Shown in pieces: positions 17,088 to 24,940 of a stretch of 64,000 nucleotides of DNA (position 1 is the first letter of the stretch; each line of letters starts with the position of its first letter). The translations under genes and the position numbers were made by a program. Source of the stretch: Yinghuangia aomiensis (lineage in GTDB: Bacteria > Actinomycetota > Actinomycetes > Streptomycetales > Streptomycetaceae); assembly GCF_039542225.1 (NCBI RefSeq), contig NZ_BAABHS010000001.1:496001-560000 (forward strand), written 5' to 3'. The notes beneath the pieces are model-generated. The model saw only the letters and a program-made list of their open reading frames with translations, made no database searches and had not been told where the DNA came from.

Positions 17088-18035
17088 TTGCAGCTCCACG
17101 ACCTCGCACACTGGCTCGAAGAGCAGCCTGAACGCGAACTCCTCATCGCCCCGGTCTTGTTCGCCGGTCCCCGCGACCACGCGCTGCTGGCCAAGGCCTT
17201 CGCCTTGGAACCCGGGTGGATCTGGGAGTCCGACCCCCACGGCGGCACCTACACCGCCAGCGCCTCCCGGCAGCTCCTCCTCACCCACCGCCCCGACCAC
17301 GACGTCCATTTCACCTGGACCGCCAGCTGGGCACCGACACCGCTCGGCCGTCCCGAGTGGGAGATCGCGATGACCGGCACGGTTCCCGACGAGCTCGTCG
17401 CTGCCGTCACTGCCGCCCTGCGCACACTCCCCGAAGCCGACCCCCGCAACCCCGGCCGCTCCGCCGCGACCCCACCCCTCCCACACGGACCAGACCGACA
17501 ACCGGAGCACGGCGCGGACACCGTCGTGGCCGTGCTGGAGTCCGCCGGCTGGACCAGCGCGCTTGCGGTGCCGCCCGGGGACGACCGACAGGCGTTCCGC
17601 GACCCGACCGGACACGCACGCCTCGTCCACCGCCCCCACCAGGACTGGCCTGTGCCCGCGCGCGGCGGCCACTACGCCTGGGAACTCGCCGCCGGCGACC
17701 CGCACACCTTCGCCCCCGCCCTGCGCGGCGACGACATGTGGCAGCTCATGCTCACCGCACACGCCCCGGCCGCACTCCGCCTCGCCGCCGTCCGCGCCGC
17801 AACCGACCCGACCCCGGTCCGCCGCCGCGCCGGCGAAGCATTCGACCTGCCCACCCACCTCGTCCGCGCGTTCCCCGCCGACTGGGCCGCCACCCCGGGT
17901 CCCGCGATCACCACACCACAAGCTCCCGCCCACCGCACTGCGCGAACCCATCCGGCCACCGCCGCGCCCCACAGCATCCGCCCCCCGGTCCCAGCAGCCG
18001 CACCCGCCGCCGGCCAACCCCCACGGCGACGGTAG
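17088..18035 (+). CDS. DUF317 protein, two-domain
   Basis: A 315-residue paralogue of the preceding gene, starting at TTG. The first copy includes LIAPVLFAGPRDHALLAKAF and HFTWTASWAPTPLGRPEW. The second includes VVAVLESAGWTSALAVPPGD, RLVHRPHQDWPVPA, HYAWELAAGDPHTFAPALRG and LAAVRAATDPTPVRRR. The closing PTPVRRR pattern recurs in each paralogue. No membrane segment is visible, so the product is probably cytosolic. Function unknown. Confidence 0.88.
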   Translation: MQLHDLAHWLEEQPERELLIAPVLFAGPRDHALLAKAFALEPGWIWESDPHGGTYTASASRQLLLTHRPDHDVHFTWTASWAPTPLGRPEWEIAMTGTVPDELVAAVTAALRTLPEADPRNPGRSAATPPLPHGPDRQPEHGADTVVAVLESAGWTSALAVPPGDDRQAFRDPTGHARLVHRPHQDWPVPARGGHYAWELAAGDPHTFAPALRGDDMWQLMLTAHAPAALRLAAVRAATDPTPVRRRAGEAFDLPTHLVRAFPADWAATPGPAITTPQAPAHRTARTHPATAAPHSIRPPVPAAAPAAGQPPRRR

Positions 18036-18160
18036 GCGCCCGAATTCCAAGATCGCTCACAGCAGACACCGACGACTGGATACCTCCCGCCCACCGATGG
18101 GAACGTACTCACGTCGGCAAGGTCACCGACGAAACCCCAATCAGACCAAGGGAGTTCGTG

Positions 18161-18559
18161 ATGTCTGCTGTCGAAACCCGTGCCCGCGCGACCTGCTCCG
18201 CCGTACGCGCCCCGGCCTCGTCGGCACCGGCCGCACCCGTCGCGACCGACCGGTGGATCCGCGGCGCCGGCACCCCCTACCCGGTGTTCGACCTCCTCGT
18301 CGTCGACGGCTGGACGCTCGTCCTGGACGACCTCGCCGACATGCACTGCGCGTCCCCCGACGGCCGCGTCTACGTCGGATACCTCGCCGCATCCCCCCGC
18401 CCCCGCCCCGGGGACGTGTGGCACGTGAGCGTCGAGGCCGCCGACGGCCTGCCCGGCTGGGAGCAGACCTTCCACCGCGACGTCCCCGCCGAAGTCATCG
18501 CCGGACTCGTCCACGCCCTCCTCACCACCGCCCCCCGCCCCGACGTCGAAGCGTTCTGA
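18161..18559 (+). CDS. Single-domain DUF317-like protein
   Basis: A 132-residue protein with one DUF317-type unit: FDLLVVDGWTLVLDDLADMH, SPDGRVYVGYLAASP, VWHVSVEAADGLPGWEQTFH and PAEVIAGLVHALLTTAP. The ATG is well supported by AAGGGAG nine bases upstream. It is shorter than its neighbours and may be a partner subunit or a partial duplicate. A stem-loop terminator follows about 120 bases downstream. Confidence 0.82.
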   Translation: MSAVETRARATCSAVRAPASSAPAAPVATDRWIRGAGTPYPVFDLLVVDGWTLVLDDLADMHCASPDGRVYVGYLAASPRPRPGDVWHVSVEAADGLPGWEQTFHRDVPAEVIAGLVHALLTTAPRPDVEAF

Positions 18560-18677
18560 CCCAGGCCTGCGGAGCAACACCCGCATCTTGCGTCATCCGG
18601 ACCTCCCACATCCCGTACGGACGCGCAGTCCCCTCGACATCGCCCCTGACGGCGAACCCTGCCGCACCGTTGAACCG

Positions 18678-18712
18678 GCGCTCGCACCCCGCCCCCCGCG
18701 GTGCGAGCGCCT
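18678..18712 (+). terminator. Stem-loop terminator (copy 1)
   Basis: A 12-bp perfect stem (GGCGCTCGCACC / GGTGCGAGCGCC) with an 11-base C-rich loop lies between two DUF317 genes and is followed by TTCG. The same stem sequence recurs after the last DUF317 gene, so the terminator seems to have been duplicated with the gene. Confidence 0.75.
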
Positions 18713-18742
18713 TCGCCGCGCCCCCCACAAGGAATCCCAGCC

Positions 18743-19678
18743 ATGACCGCAACAGCCCACCGCGCAGGACTGCACCAGGGCAACCGCCCGGTGGACAGCG
18801 TGCGCACCGTCATCGAGACCCTCGCCCGCCACCGGTGGCACGCCTCGGAGGAGGACGGAACGTTCTTCTTTGCCAGCCCGTGCCTGCGTGTGACCGTGGG
18901 CTTGGCCCTCGGCCACGAAGGCGAGCGGGAGCGAGAGTTCGCGGTATGGAGCGTCTGCGGCTTCGACCCCGACGCAGTCGACAGCCCCGCGTGGGTCGTC
19001 GAGTTCGGCCCCGCCACGCCCGTACGCGTGGTCCTGGGCTGCATTGAGTACACGGGTGGAGCGCTCGCCTCCGGCTGGCAGCTATCCCTCTCTCCTGGGG
19101 GTTTCTACGACAAGGCCGTGTCTGTCCTCGAACGCGGCTGGCAGCGTCGGGTTCACTCCACTCCCCAGGCCTACAAGGGCGCATCCCTGTTCCACATGGC
19201 GGTGACCGACCCCGGCCAGACGATGTGCGTCGAGCACCTGCGTGACGGCTGGGAGATGTCGCTCGGCGACCGCGGGACCTGGCGCATGACCGGCCCCGAC
19301 CCCGGCACCGACCTCCGGTGGGAGGCGCTCGCCTACGCCACGACACCCCTCCCTGTGATCGCCGCGTGCACCCAGGCGATGGCCGAACTTGCCCCCCGAC
19401 TCGCCTGCCGCTCACACGCGACACCACAACGTGAGCGGCCCCGCCGCGCGAACGGCCAAAGGCACGGCGGCTGCGTCAGCCCCACACGGTCGCTGACCCG
19501 GACCTCCCCGGTCCCAAGCCCTGCCCGCAGCATGCCTGCCGCCCAGCCCCGCCCCGCTGTGCAACAGCTGCTGACCACACTGGAAGGACTCCGCCACGCA
19601 CTCCGAACCCTCTCCCCGCACCGACGGCGCTCCCGAGCCGGACAGCGTGCTCGTAAGGCCTCTCTACCTGGCCGCTGA
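18743..19678 (+). CDS. DUF317 protein, two-domain with basic tail
   Basis: A 311-residue DUF317 protein starting at ATG after ACAAGGAATC. The copies are VIETLARHRWHASEEDGTFF with LRVTVGLALGHEGERER, and VLERGWQRRVHSTPQAYKGA with EHLRDGWEMSLGDRG. From about residue 225 the C-terminus is very basic and likely disordered (RSHATPQRERPRRANGQRHG), suggesting nucleic-acid contact. It overlaps the next gene by 32 bases. Confidence 0.85.
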   Translation: MTATAHRAGLHQGNRPVDSVRTVIETLARHRWHASEEDGTFFFASPCLRVTVGLALGHEGEREREFAVWSVCGFDPDAVDSPAWVVEFGPATPVRVVLGCIEYTGGALASGWQLSLSPGGFYDKAVSVLERGWQRRVHSTPQAYKGASLFHMAVTDPGQTMCVEHLRDGWEMSLGDRGTWRMTGPDPGTDLRWEALAYATTPLPVIAACTQAMAELAPRLACRSHATPQRERPRRANGQRHGGCVSPTRSLTRTSPVPSPARSMPAAQPRPAVQQLLTTLEGLRHALRTLSPHRRRSRAGQRARKASLPGR

Positions 19679-20406
19679 ACCACCTACCAACCCGCGCATC
19701 GACGAGCTGCTCGCCGACACCTACCACTGGGCCCGCGCCGCCGAACCCGCCCACGGCTACGCCCGGTACGCCATCAACCCCGACCTCACCGCACGCTACG
19801 GGTACGTCATCGACGAATACGACGACAGCGACGACCCGATCGTCCACACCTTCCAAGCCGCCCCCCCGGGCGGCATCCCGCGAACTGCCCTGGCAGCTCG
19901 AATGCACCGAGCGGACACCCCACGAACTCGTCGAAGCCCTCGCCCACGCCATCGGCAAGCACGAACGCGGATTCCACGACTTCGACGCCGTGACGGCGCC
20001 ACTGCGCGCGGCCGGTTGGCGCGAGGACGGACCCGGCCAGTCCGGCCACGCCTCCAAGTTCATCGCCCGCCGGATCGCCTCGCCGGACGGATACGCCGCC
20101 TTCACCGAGATGGACATGGCCGAGGTCCGCCACCTGGCCGGGCCGATGACGTACCGGTGGCGCCTCGAAGCAAGCAGCGCCTGGAGCAACGCCTGGTGCA
20201 TCGACGCCACCCGCGACGTACCCACCTCGGTGCTGCTCGCTGCGAACCTCGCCGTCACCGACCCTTCCCCCGTACGACGGCCCGCCTGGGCACAGTCATT
20301 TCCCGGCATCACCGTGACCCGGCCGGCCGCACCACCTCCGACCTCCGGGCCTTCGACCGTCATACCGCCGACGTGCGCAGAACTGCCGAAGCCGCGCGGC
20401 CGCTGA
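19647..20406 (+). pseudogene. DUF317 gene with a poly-C frameshift
   Basis: The N-terminal part (NPRIDELLADTYHWARAAEP, YARYAINPDLTARYGYVIDE) is in one frame. The rest (LPWQLECTERTPHELVEALA, KHERGFHDFDAVTAPLRAAG, WREDGPGQSGHASKFIARRI, ATRDVPTSVLLAANLAVTDP) is in another. Both halves are clear DUF317 sequence. Dropping one C from the seven-C run near base 19863 restores one frame of about 250 residues. This could be a sequencing error, phase variation by slippage, or true decay. Confidence 0.8.
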
Positions 20407-20445
20407 TCCCTGCCACATCCCTCTACCGACTTGGTCATGCGAAGG

Positions 20446-20477
20446 GGCGCTCGCACCGAAACCACGGTGCGAGCGCC
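20446..20477 (+). terminator. Stem-loop terminator (copy 2)
   Basis: A 13-bp stem (GGCGCTCGCACCG with its complement) and a 6-base AAACCA loop, followed by TTCTGT, lie just after the last DUF317 gene. It matches the stem found before the fourth DUF317 gene. The convergent lipoprotein gene ends nearby. Confidence 0.8.
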
Positions 20478-20562
20478 TTCTGTATCGCCGGGAACGGGGA
20501 GGCGGAGGACGGACAGTGATGCCTTGGTGGCGAGGCGCCGGAGATCTGCGCCGCGTCGGTTG

Positions 20563-21150
20563 TCAGGCCCGGGTGGCCTTGAGGACGAAGTCCTCGTCAC
20601 GGGGGTCGGTGGCGCGTCTGCGGGCGGTCAGGGTCGTGCCGTCCCAGGTGACCTCCACCGGGAACGTGTCCTTGTCCCTGTAGACCCAGGTGAGTGTGGC
20701 CTTGGCAGAGTCGGCGACCTGCCCGGGGATGCCCGTGGCGCGGACGTCCGTGTCCGATTGACCGCCTTTGGTGACGGTGAGCGACCCCCCGTCGAGCGAG
20801 TAGGTACCGGACTCCTCGTGAATCTCCCCTTTGGTGTACCCCTCCTCGGGGTCCGGTGGGGTCGTCATCCTCCAGCGGCCGTCGCCCACCGTGAGCGTGG
20901 TGTAGTCGTAGTTCGGCTTCGGTGTGATGGCCAGCGTCCAGGTGCCGCGGACGAACGCGTCGACGGCGTGTCCGGCCAGCGTCGTCGGCGGCGCGCCCTT
21001 CGGCCCGGCCGAGCCGTCGGCCGCCTTGTCGGACTTACCCCCACCCGAGCCGCACGCGGCCGCGGCCATGCCGAGCAGCCCGACCATGCCGTACCGCACC
21101 ACGGTCCGGCGGCCGACCGCCTGTTCCAGCTTCTTCCAGTCGTCGAACAA
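20563..21150 (-). CDS. Tat-type lipoprotein of unknown function
   Basis: A protein of about 195 residues with a twin-arginine-like leader (GRRTVVRYGMVGLLGMAAAA) ending in a lipobox Cys (AAACGSGGG), so probably exported and lipid-anchored. The mature part is a small beta-rich domain: VRGTWTLAITPKPNYDYTTL, VGDGRWRMTTPPDPEE, ESGTYSLDGGSLTVTKG, WVYRDKDTFPVEVTWDGTTL. The TTG start is chosen because GGAAGG lies eight bases before it; a GTG six codons upstream is possible. It is convergent with the DUF317 genes. Confidence 0.8.
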   Translation of the reverse strand: MFDDWKKLEQAVGRRTVVRYGMVGLLGMAAAACGSGGGKSDKAADGSAGPKGAPPTTLAGHAVDAFVRGTWTLAITPKPNYDYTTLTVGDGRWRMTTPPDPEEGYTKGEIHEESGTYSLDGGSLTVTKGGQSDTDVRATGIPGQVADSAKATLTWVYRDKDTFPVEVTWDGTTLTARRRATDPRDEDFVLKATRA

Positions 21151-21654
21151 GAGCGTGTCCTTCCCCACCCCACGACGCCGCGGGACCAGCGGCGTGCCAC
21201 AGCATCGCAGCCGTCCCCCGCGCGGCGGGCCGAAACAGTCGAGTCCACCACCGCAGGCCACGCCCTGCGCAGGCAGGTCGAAGAACTCTGGGTCCGCCTG
21301 GAGGGCTCCGCCGCAGGGACTTCACCGACGCCGAACCCGACCAACCTCGCCGCCCCCGCCGGCTGCCCCACGACACAACCCCACGCCCACGCCCGACCAG
21401 ACGCACGCGTGACGAGGCGGGCCGACGCCTGCGCCGGACCAGGTCACGTGATCCGGGCGACCCTCGAGGAACGGCGACGGGCCCGCGGCCGCGGAAGACA
21501 CGGCCGTCAGGCGCGCGGCCGCTCGGTCAAAGAACGGACGGTGTTGGGGCCGGTCGGCGGTCCCGGCCGCCGCACTGCGCGGCCGGCCTTCGCGCGCAGT
21601 GCGGCCAGGCATCGCCCGTGAAGCACGAGTGCTCTACGGGCGCCTTGGTTCGCC
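21151..21654. other. Gap without a convincing gene
   Basis: No gene is supported here. One plus-strand stretch (TTAGHALRRQVEELWVRLEG) looks coding-like but lacks a start and a sensible end. The region also includes the upstream region of the lipoprotein gene. Confidence 0.4.
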
Positions 21655-22068
21655 CTAGTTGAAGTAGCTGCCGGCGAGGAGTCCGTCGTAGCCCATGCTG
21701 ACGATGGCGCTGTCGAGGGTGTCCCAGTAGCGGTCGGGCGGTTCGGGTTCGTCGTCGGGGGCGGCCAGGGGGGTGGACGGGGTCCATTCGTGGGCGCAGC
21801 GGCAGCGGATCCAGGTGTCGCTGGCGTAGGTGATGAGGAGCCAGTCGCGCAGGGCGTGACAGCCGGGGCAGACGACCGGGGTGCCGTCGGTGGTGGTGAG
21901 CGGGCCGGGGTGCTCGGTGAGCTGGGCGCCGGCCGCGGGGTTGAAGTCTTCGGGCACGTCCTGCGGATGAGGGTGTGCGTCGGCGCGAGGGATGGGCGAC
22001 GGGTCCGGACCGCGGCCTTCCGACGGCTCCTGGGCGGGGCCGGAGGGGTCGAACGGGTCATCGTGCAT
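21655..22068 (-). CDS. Small Cys-containing protein, zinc-finger-like
   Basis: A 137-residue protein with ATG behind GAGGACC. A disordered acidic/proline N-terminus precedes a possible zinc site (VVCPGCHALRDWLL and IRCRCAHEW, about 20 residues apart). It ends YDGLLAGSYFN. The paired CxxC and CxC/H suggests a single zinc ribbon. No family is recognised. Confidence 0.7.
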   Translation of the reverse strand: MHDDPFDPSGPAQEPSEGRGPDPSPIPRADAHPHPQDVPEDFNPAAGAQLTEHPGPLTTTDGTPVVCPGCHALRDWLLITYASDTWIRCRCAHEWTPSTPLAAPDDEPEPPDRYWDTLDSAIVSMGYDGLLAGSYFN

Positions 22069-22289
22069 GGGCGGGTCCTCGCTGTCGACGATGGGGGGAC
22101 GGACACCATGCCGCGCCGCGGTGCACACAGTCCAGGCGGAATCCGGCAGTCCCCGAGTCCTTTGCGAACACACAAGGACGCATGCCAGATCAGGCCGCGG
22201 ACGCGCTCGGCCGCGGATGGAACTTCGGTTTCGGCGCTGCAAAACCGGGGCCTCGTTGGGTGCCCGGGAAGGACGGCGCGTAGAACTTC

Positions 22290-22631
22290 GTGCACACCGG
22301 TGGATCTCGTACCTGGGTGCCGGTCACGCTGGAGCAGCAAGAACGGGAGCAGGTGCTCTGCGTCGTGCATCGGGCTTGCAGGCTCGGTTTCCCCCACGGC
22401 CCGGGCTGGACAGGGCAGCCGGTGCTGGCGGCGCCGGCTGCCTACGACTTCGCCAGCTGGAGGACTTCAGGTATGACCGACTCCAAGCGCCCCGTGCCGC
22501 AGCGTGAGGTGCCCCCGAATCCCGCAATCAGGCGCGATGCTCGGACGGGCCCGAGCACCAGGCAGCAGCCGACCTGGTTCTCCTATTTGATGTGCGGTGG
22601 TTACGGCTGGGTTAAGCGGCACGGGAGTTGA
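22290..22631 (+). CDS. Doubtful small protein
   Basis: This is a possible reading frame from GTG with LEQQEREQVLCVVHRACRLG and YDFASWRTSGM. Codon bias is weak, and no ribosome site or domain is seen. It overlaps the degraded DUF6624 frame by four bases. It may be a relic. Confidence 0.25.
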   Translation: MHTGGSRTWVPVTLEQQEREQVLCVVHRACRLGFPHGPGWTGQPVLAAPAAYDFASWRTSGMTDSKRPVPQREVPPNPAIRRDARTGPSTRQQPTWFSYLMCGGYGWVKRHGS

Positions 22632-23206
22632 CCGGACCCGCGAGCGGGGAATTCCGACTCAAACGGCTCCGTGCCGTTTCAGGACGGCATGCCGAGTCGG
22701 CCATGTGCGGGAAGGACGCCGAAAGGGCGGTCAGTCTGGATGCCCAGGTGGATGATGTGCTCGCTGCGGAGCTCATTCGACGTGCAGCCGAGGACCAAGC
22801 CGCACGCGAAACGTCTATGGAGACCGGCGACGCCGACGCGATGACGCGGGTGGACGCGGAGAACTCGGAAGGGGCGCATTGTGCGTGGTTGCTGGCTCAG
22901 CACGCTGACCGTGCACCGCAGTTCCAGAAGCAGGTTCTCACCCTCCTTGAAGCCGCCGTTGCAGCCGGCGACGCCGCGCAGCGCGAACTCGCCTATCTGA
23001 CCAATCGCGTGTTGGTCGCGGATGTGCATGTTGACCGAACGAAGTCGCCGACGGTGCGCCTGAAAACGTGCCTTCCGGGGAGGTGGTGGGGTAAGTCGCG
23101 CGGGGTTCACGCCGCTTCGCCGAGGAGGCATCGGCCCCGGGACACGTTCGACGCGCTCGGTCGTGCCCCACCGGCGCGCTCAGTGGGGCCGGAGGTGTTC
23201 GGGTAG
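22628..23206 (+). pseudogene. Degraded DUF6624-like gene
   Basis: Residues about 45-115 match the DUF6624 pattern: ELIRRAAEDQAARETSMETG, AMTRVDAENSEG, CAWLLAQHADRAPQFQKQVL, LLEAAVAAGDAAQRELAYLT, NRVLVA. Family members normally have some 20-25 more residues between the VDxEN segment and the AAWLLAQHAD segment, so this copy seems to have an internal deletion. After NRVLVA the reading degenerates into Arg/Pro-rich sequence. I call it a relic. Confidence 0.6.
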
Positions 23207-24481
23207 GTTTTCCGATCCGACCAGGACCAGACGGAAGCGCTGGTTCAGACCGCCGTGGCTGGTGTACTGGTTGATCGGCGTGTGGTCGTCGGGATTGGCG
23301 CCCTGTACATCCAGGCACTTGCCGGCGAACGTCCTGATCTCGAACAGCCCTCGGCCGACCGGGTGAAGGGTGAACCGCTGGTTCGGCCCGCCGTGCCTGG
23401 TGTATTGAACGATCCGCGTGCGGTCCTTGGTGCTGGCGCCATGTACATCCAGGCACTTGCCGACGAACGTCCTGATCTCATAAAGGCCTTGACCGAGCGG
23501 GTGGAGAGTGAACTGCTGGTTCGCCCGCCCGTGGCACCCGTACTGGACAATCCGCGTGTGGTCCTCGGTGCTGGCGCCCCACACGTCCAGGCACTTGCCG
23601 GCGAACGTCCAGATGTAGAACGGGCCCAAAGGAGCCGCGTCGAGCCGTCGTAGCGCACGAGCCAGCTCGGTGGCGTTCAGGTACCGCTGATCGGGGTCTT
23701 TGTTCAGCAGGGTCAACACGAGGTCGTCCCACGCGGGCGGGATGCCTGCGGACACCGAGTTGGGCGCGGGCGGTTCCTGGGTGAGGTGCGCGGACAGGTG
23801 GCCCATCGTGTCGGGGGCTTGGAAGGGCGGCTGACCGGTGATCAGCTCGAAGAGGAGGCAGCCGAGGGAGTACAGGTCGCTGCGTGGCTCCGGAAAGCCG
23901 CGTGCCTGCTCGGGGGCCATGTAGGCGGGGGTGCCCACGATGAAACCGGTCTGGGTGAGCTGGTCCGCGGTCGCTGTGGGGTGGTGGTCGGCGGCTCGCG
24001 CGACGCCGAAGTCGAGGACCTTTACGGTGCCGGACGGCGTGACGACGATGTTGGACGGCTTGACGTCCCGGTGCATGATCCCAGCGCCGTGTGCCTCGGC
24101 GAGGGCTTCGGAGATCTGTGCGCCCCACCGGGCCGCGTCCGGCAAGGCGACGGCGCCCCGGCTCAGCACGTCGTTCAGGGGCTCGCCGTGGACCAGCTCC
24201 ATCACCAGGAAGGGGACCTGATCGTCTCCGGCACCGGTCTCGCCGAGGTCGTGGACCGTCACGATGCCGGGGTGCTGGAGCCGGGCGGTCAGCCGTGCCT
24301 CACGCAGGAACCTGGCGCGCGCCTGAACGCCGCGGTGTCCGCCGCCGGCGAGCTTGGAGACCAGTTTCACCGCGACGGAGCGACCCAGCGTCTCGTCCTG
24401 CGCCTCCCAGACCTCCCCCATCCCACCCTCGCCGAGCTGCCGCACCAACCGGTAGCGGCCTGCCAGGAGTTGGTCCTGCAC
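23180..24481 (-). CDS. Ser/Thr protein kinase with C-terminal ricin B-type repeats
   Basis: A 433-residue Hanks-type kinase. The GTG start has GGGGGAGG upstream. The kinase domain (residues 8-290) shows the glycine loop LGEGGMGEVWEA, VAVKLV, the catalytic loop HRDVKPSN, DFG, and the activation-segment GTPAYMAPEQ. From about residue 305 come three near-identical units (FAGKCLDVWGA, FVGKCLDVHGA, FAGKCLDVQGA, each with Q and NQxF), forming a ricin-B beta-trefoil. No transmembrane helix separates the halves, so the lectin-like part would be cytosolic, unlike most PknB relatives. Confidence 0.9.
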   Translation of the reverse strand: MQDQLLAGRYRLVRQLGEGGMGEVWEAQDETLGRSVAVKLVSKLAGGGHRGVQARARFLREARLTARLQHPGIVTVHDLGETGAGDDQVPFLVMELVHGEPLNDVLSRGAVALPDAARWGAQISEALAEAHGAGIMHRDVKPSNIVVTPSGTVKVLDFGVARAADHHPTATADQLTQTGFIVGTPAYMAPEQARGFPEPRSDLYSLGCLLFELITGQPPFQAPDTMGHLSAHLTQEPPAPNSVSAGIPPAWDDLVLTLLNKDPDQRYLNATELARALRRLDAAPLGPFYIWTFAGKCLDVWGASTEDHTRIVQYGCHGRANQQFTLHPLGQGLYEIRTFVGKCLDVHGASTKDRTRIVQYTRHGGPNQRFTLHPVGRGLFEIRTFAGKCLDVQGANPDDHTPINQYTSHGGLNQRFRLVLVGSENLPEHLRPH

Positions 24482-24940
24482 AGCCAAACCTCCCCCGTCT
24501 CGGACATTCCCTGCGTCTCCCGCGACACGGCACAACGCGCCCGCGCACCACCCTGCGTGACGACTGTAGCGCCGAACGCCCCTGAGAATGACCTTGGTTG
24601 CCGCACCGCGCGGTCGAATGTGCTTCCACCACACGCAGGCCCCAACCCGTCAACGCGAAAAGCCGAGCATTAGGCCCCTGCTGCCCGGTGCTGATTCGGA
24701 GAAGGCGACCCCAGCTGAATGGGACGCAGTAGCTCGACGATGCCGACGGCGGGCTGCGCCCCCGGCCAGCAGCCGACCCTGACCGTCTCGACGAACGGCG
24801 CGCGGCCATGGGGATGGAGTCAGCGGCGGACTACGACCGGCGCATGCACGAGGTGTACCGCGGCCGTTGAGACCTCCGAGTACGTCGCCTTTTGACGGCC
24901 CGCTCTGTCGATGGGGTCGCTCGTTGTGGGCGGTTGGCCG
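24482..24940. other. Gap with a coding-like relic
   Basis: No complete gene is seen. A plus-strand stretch ending near base 24870 (ERRAAMGMESAADYDRRMHE, then VYRGR and a stop) looks like the C-terminal remnant of a lost gene. The region separates the kinase from the relaxase. Confidence 0.4.
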
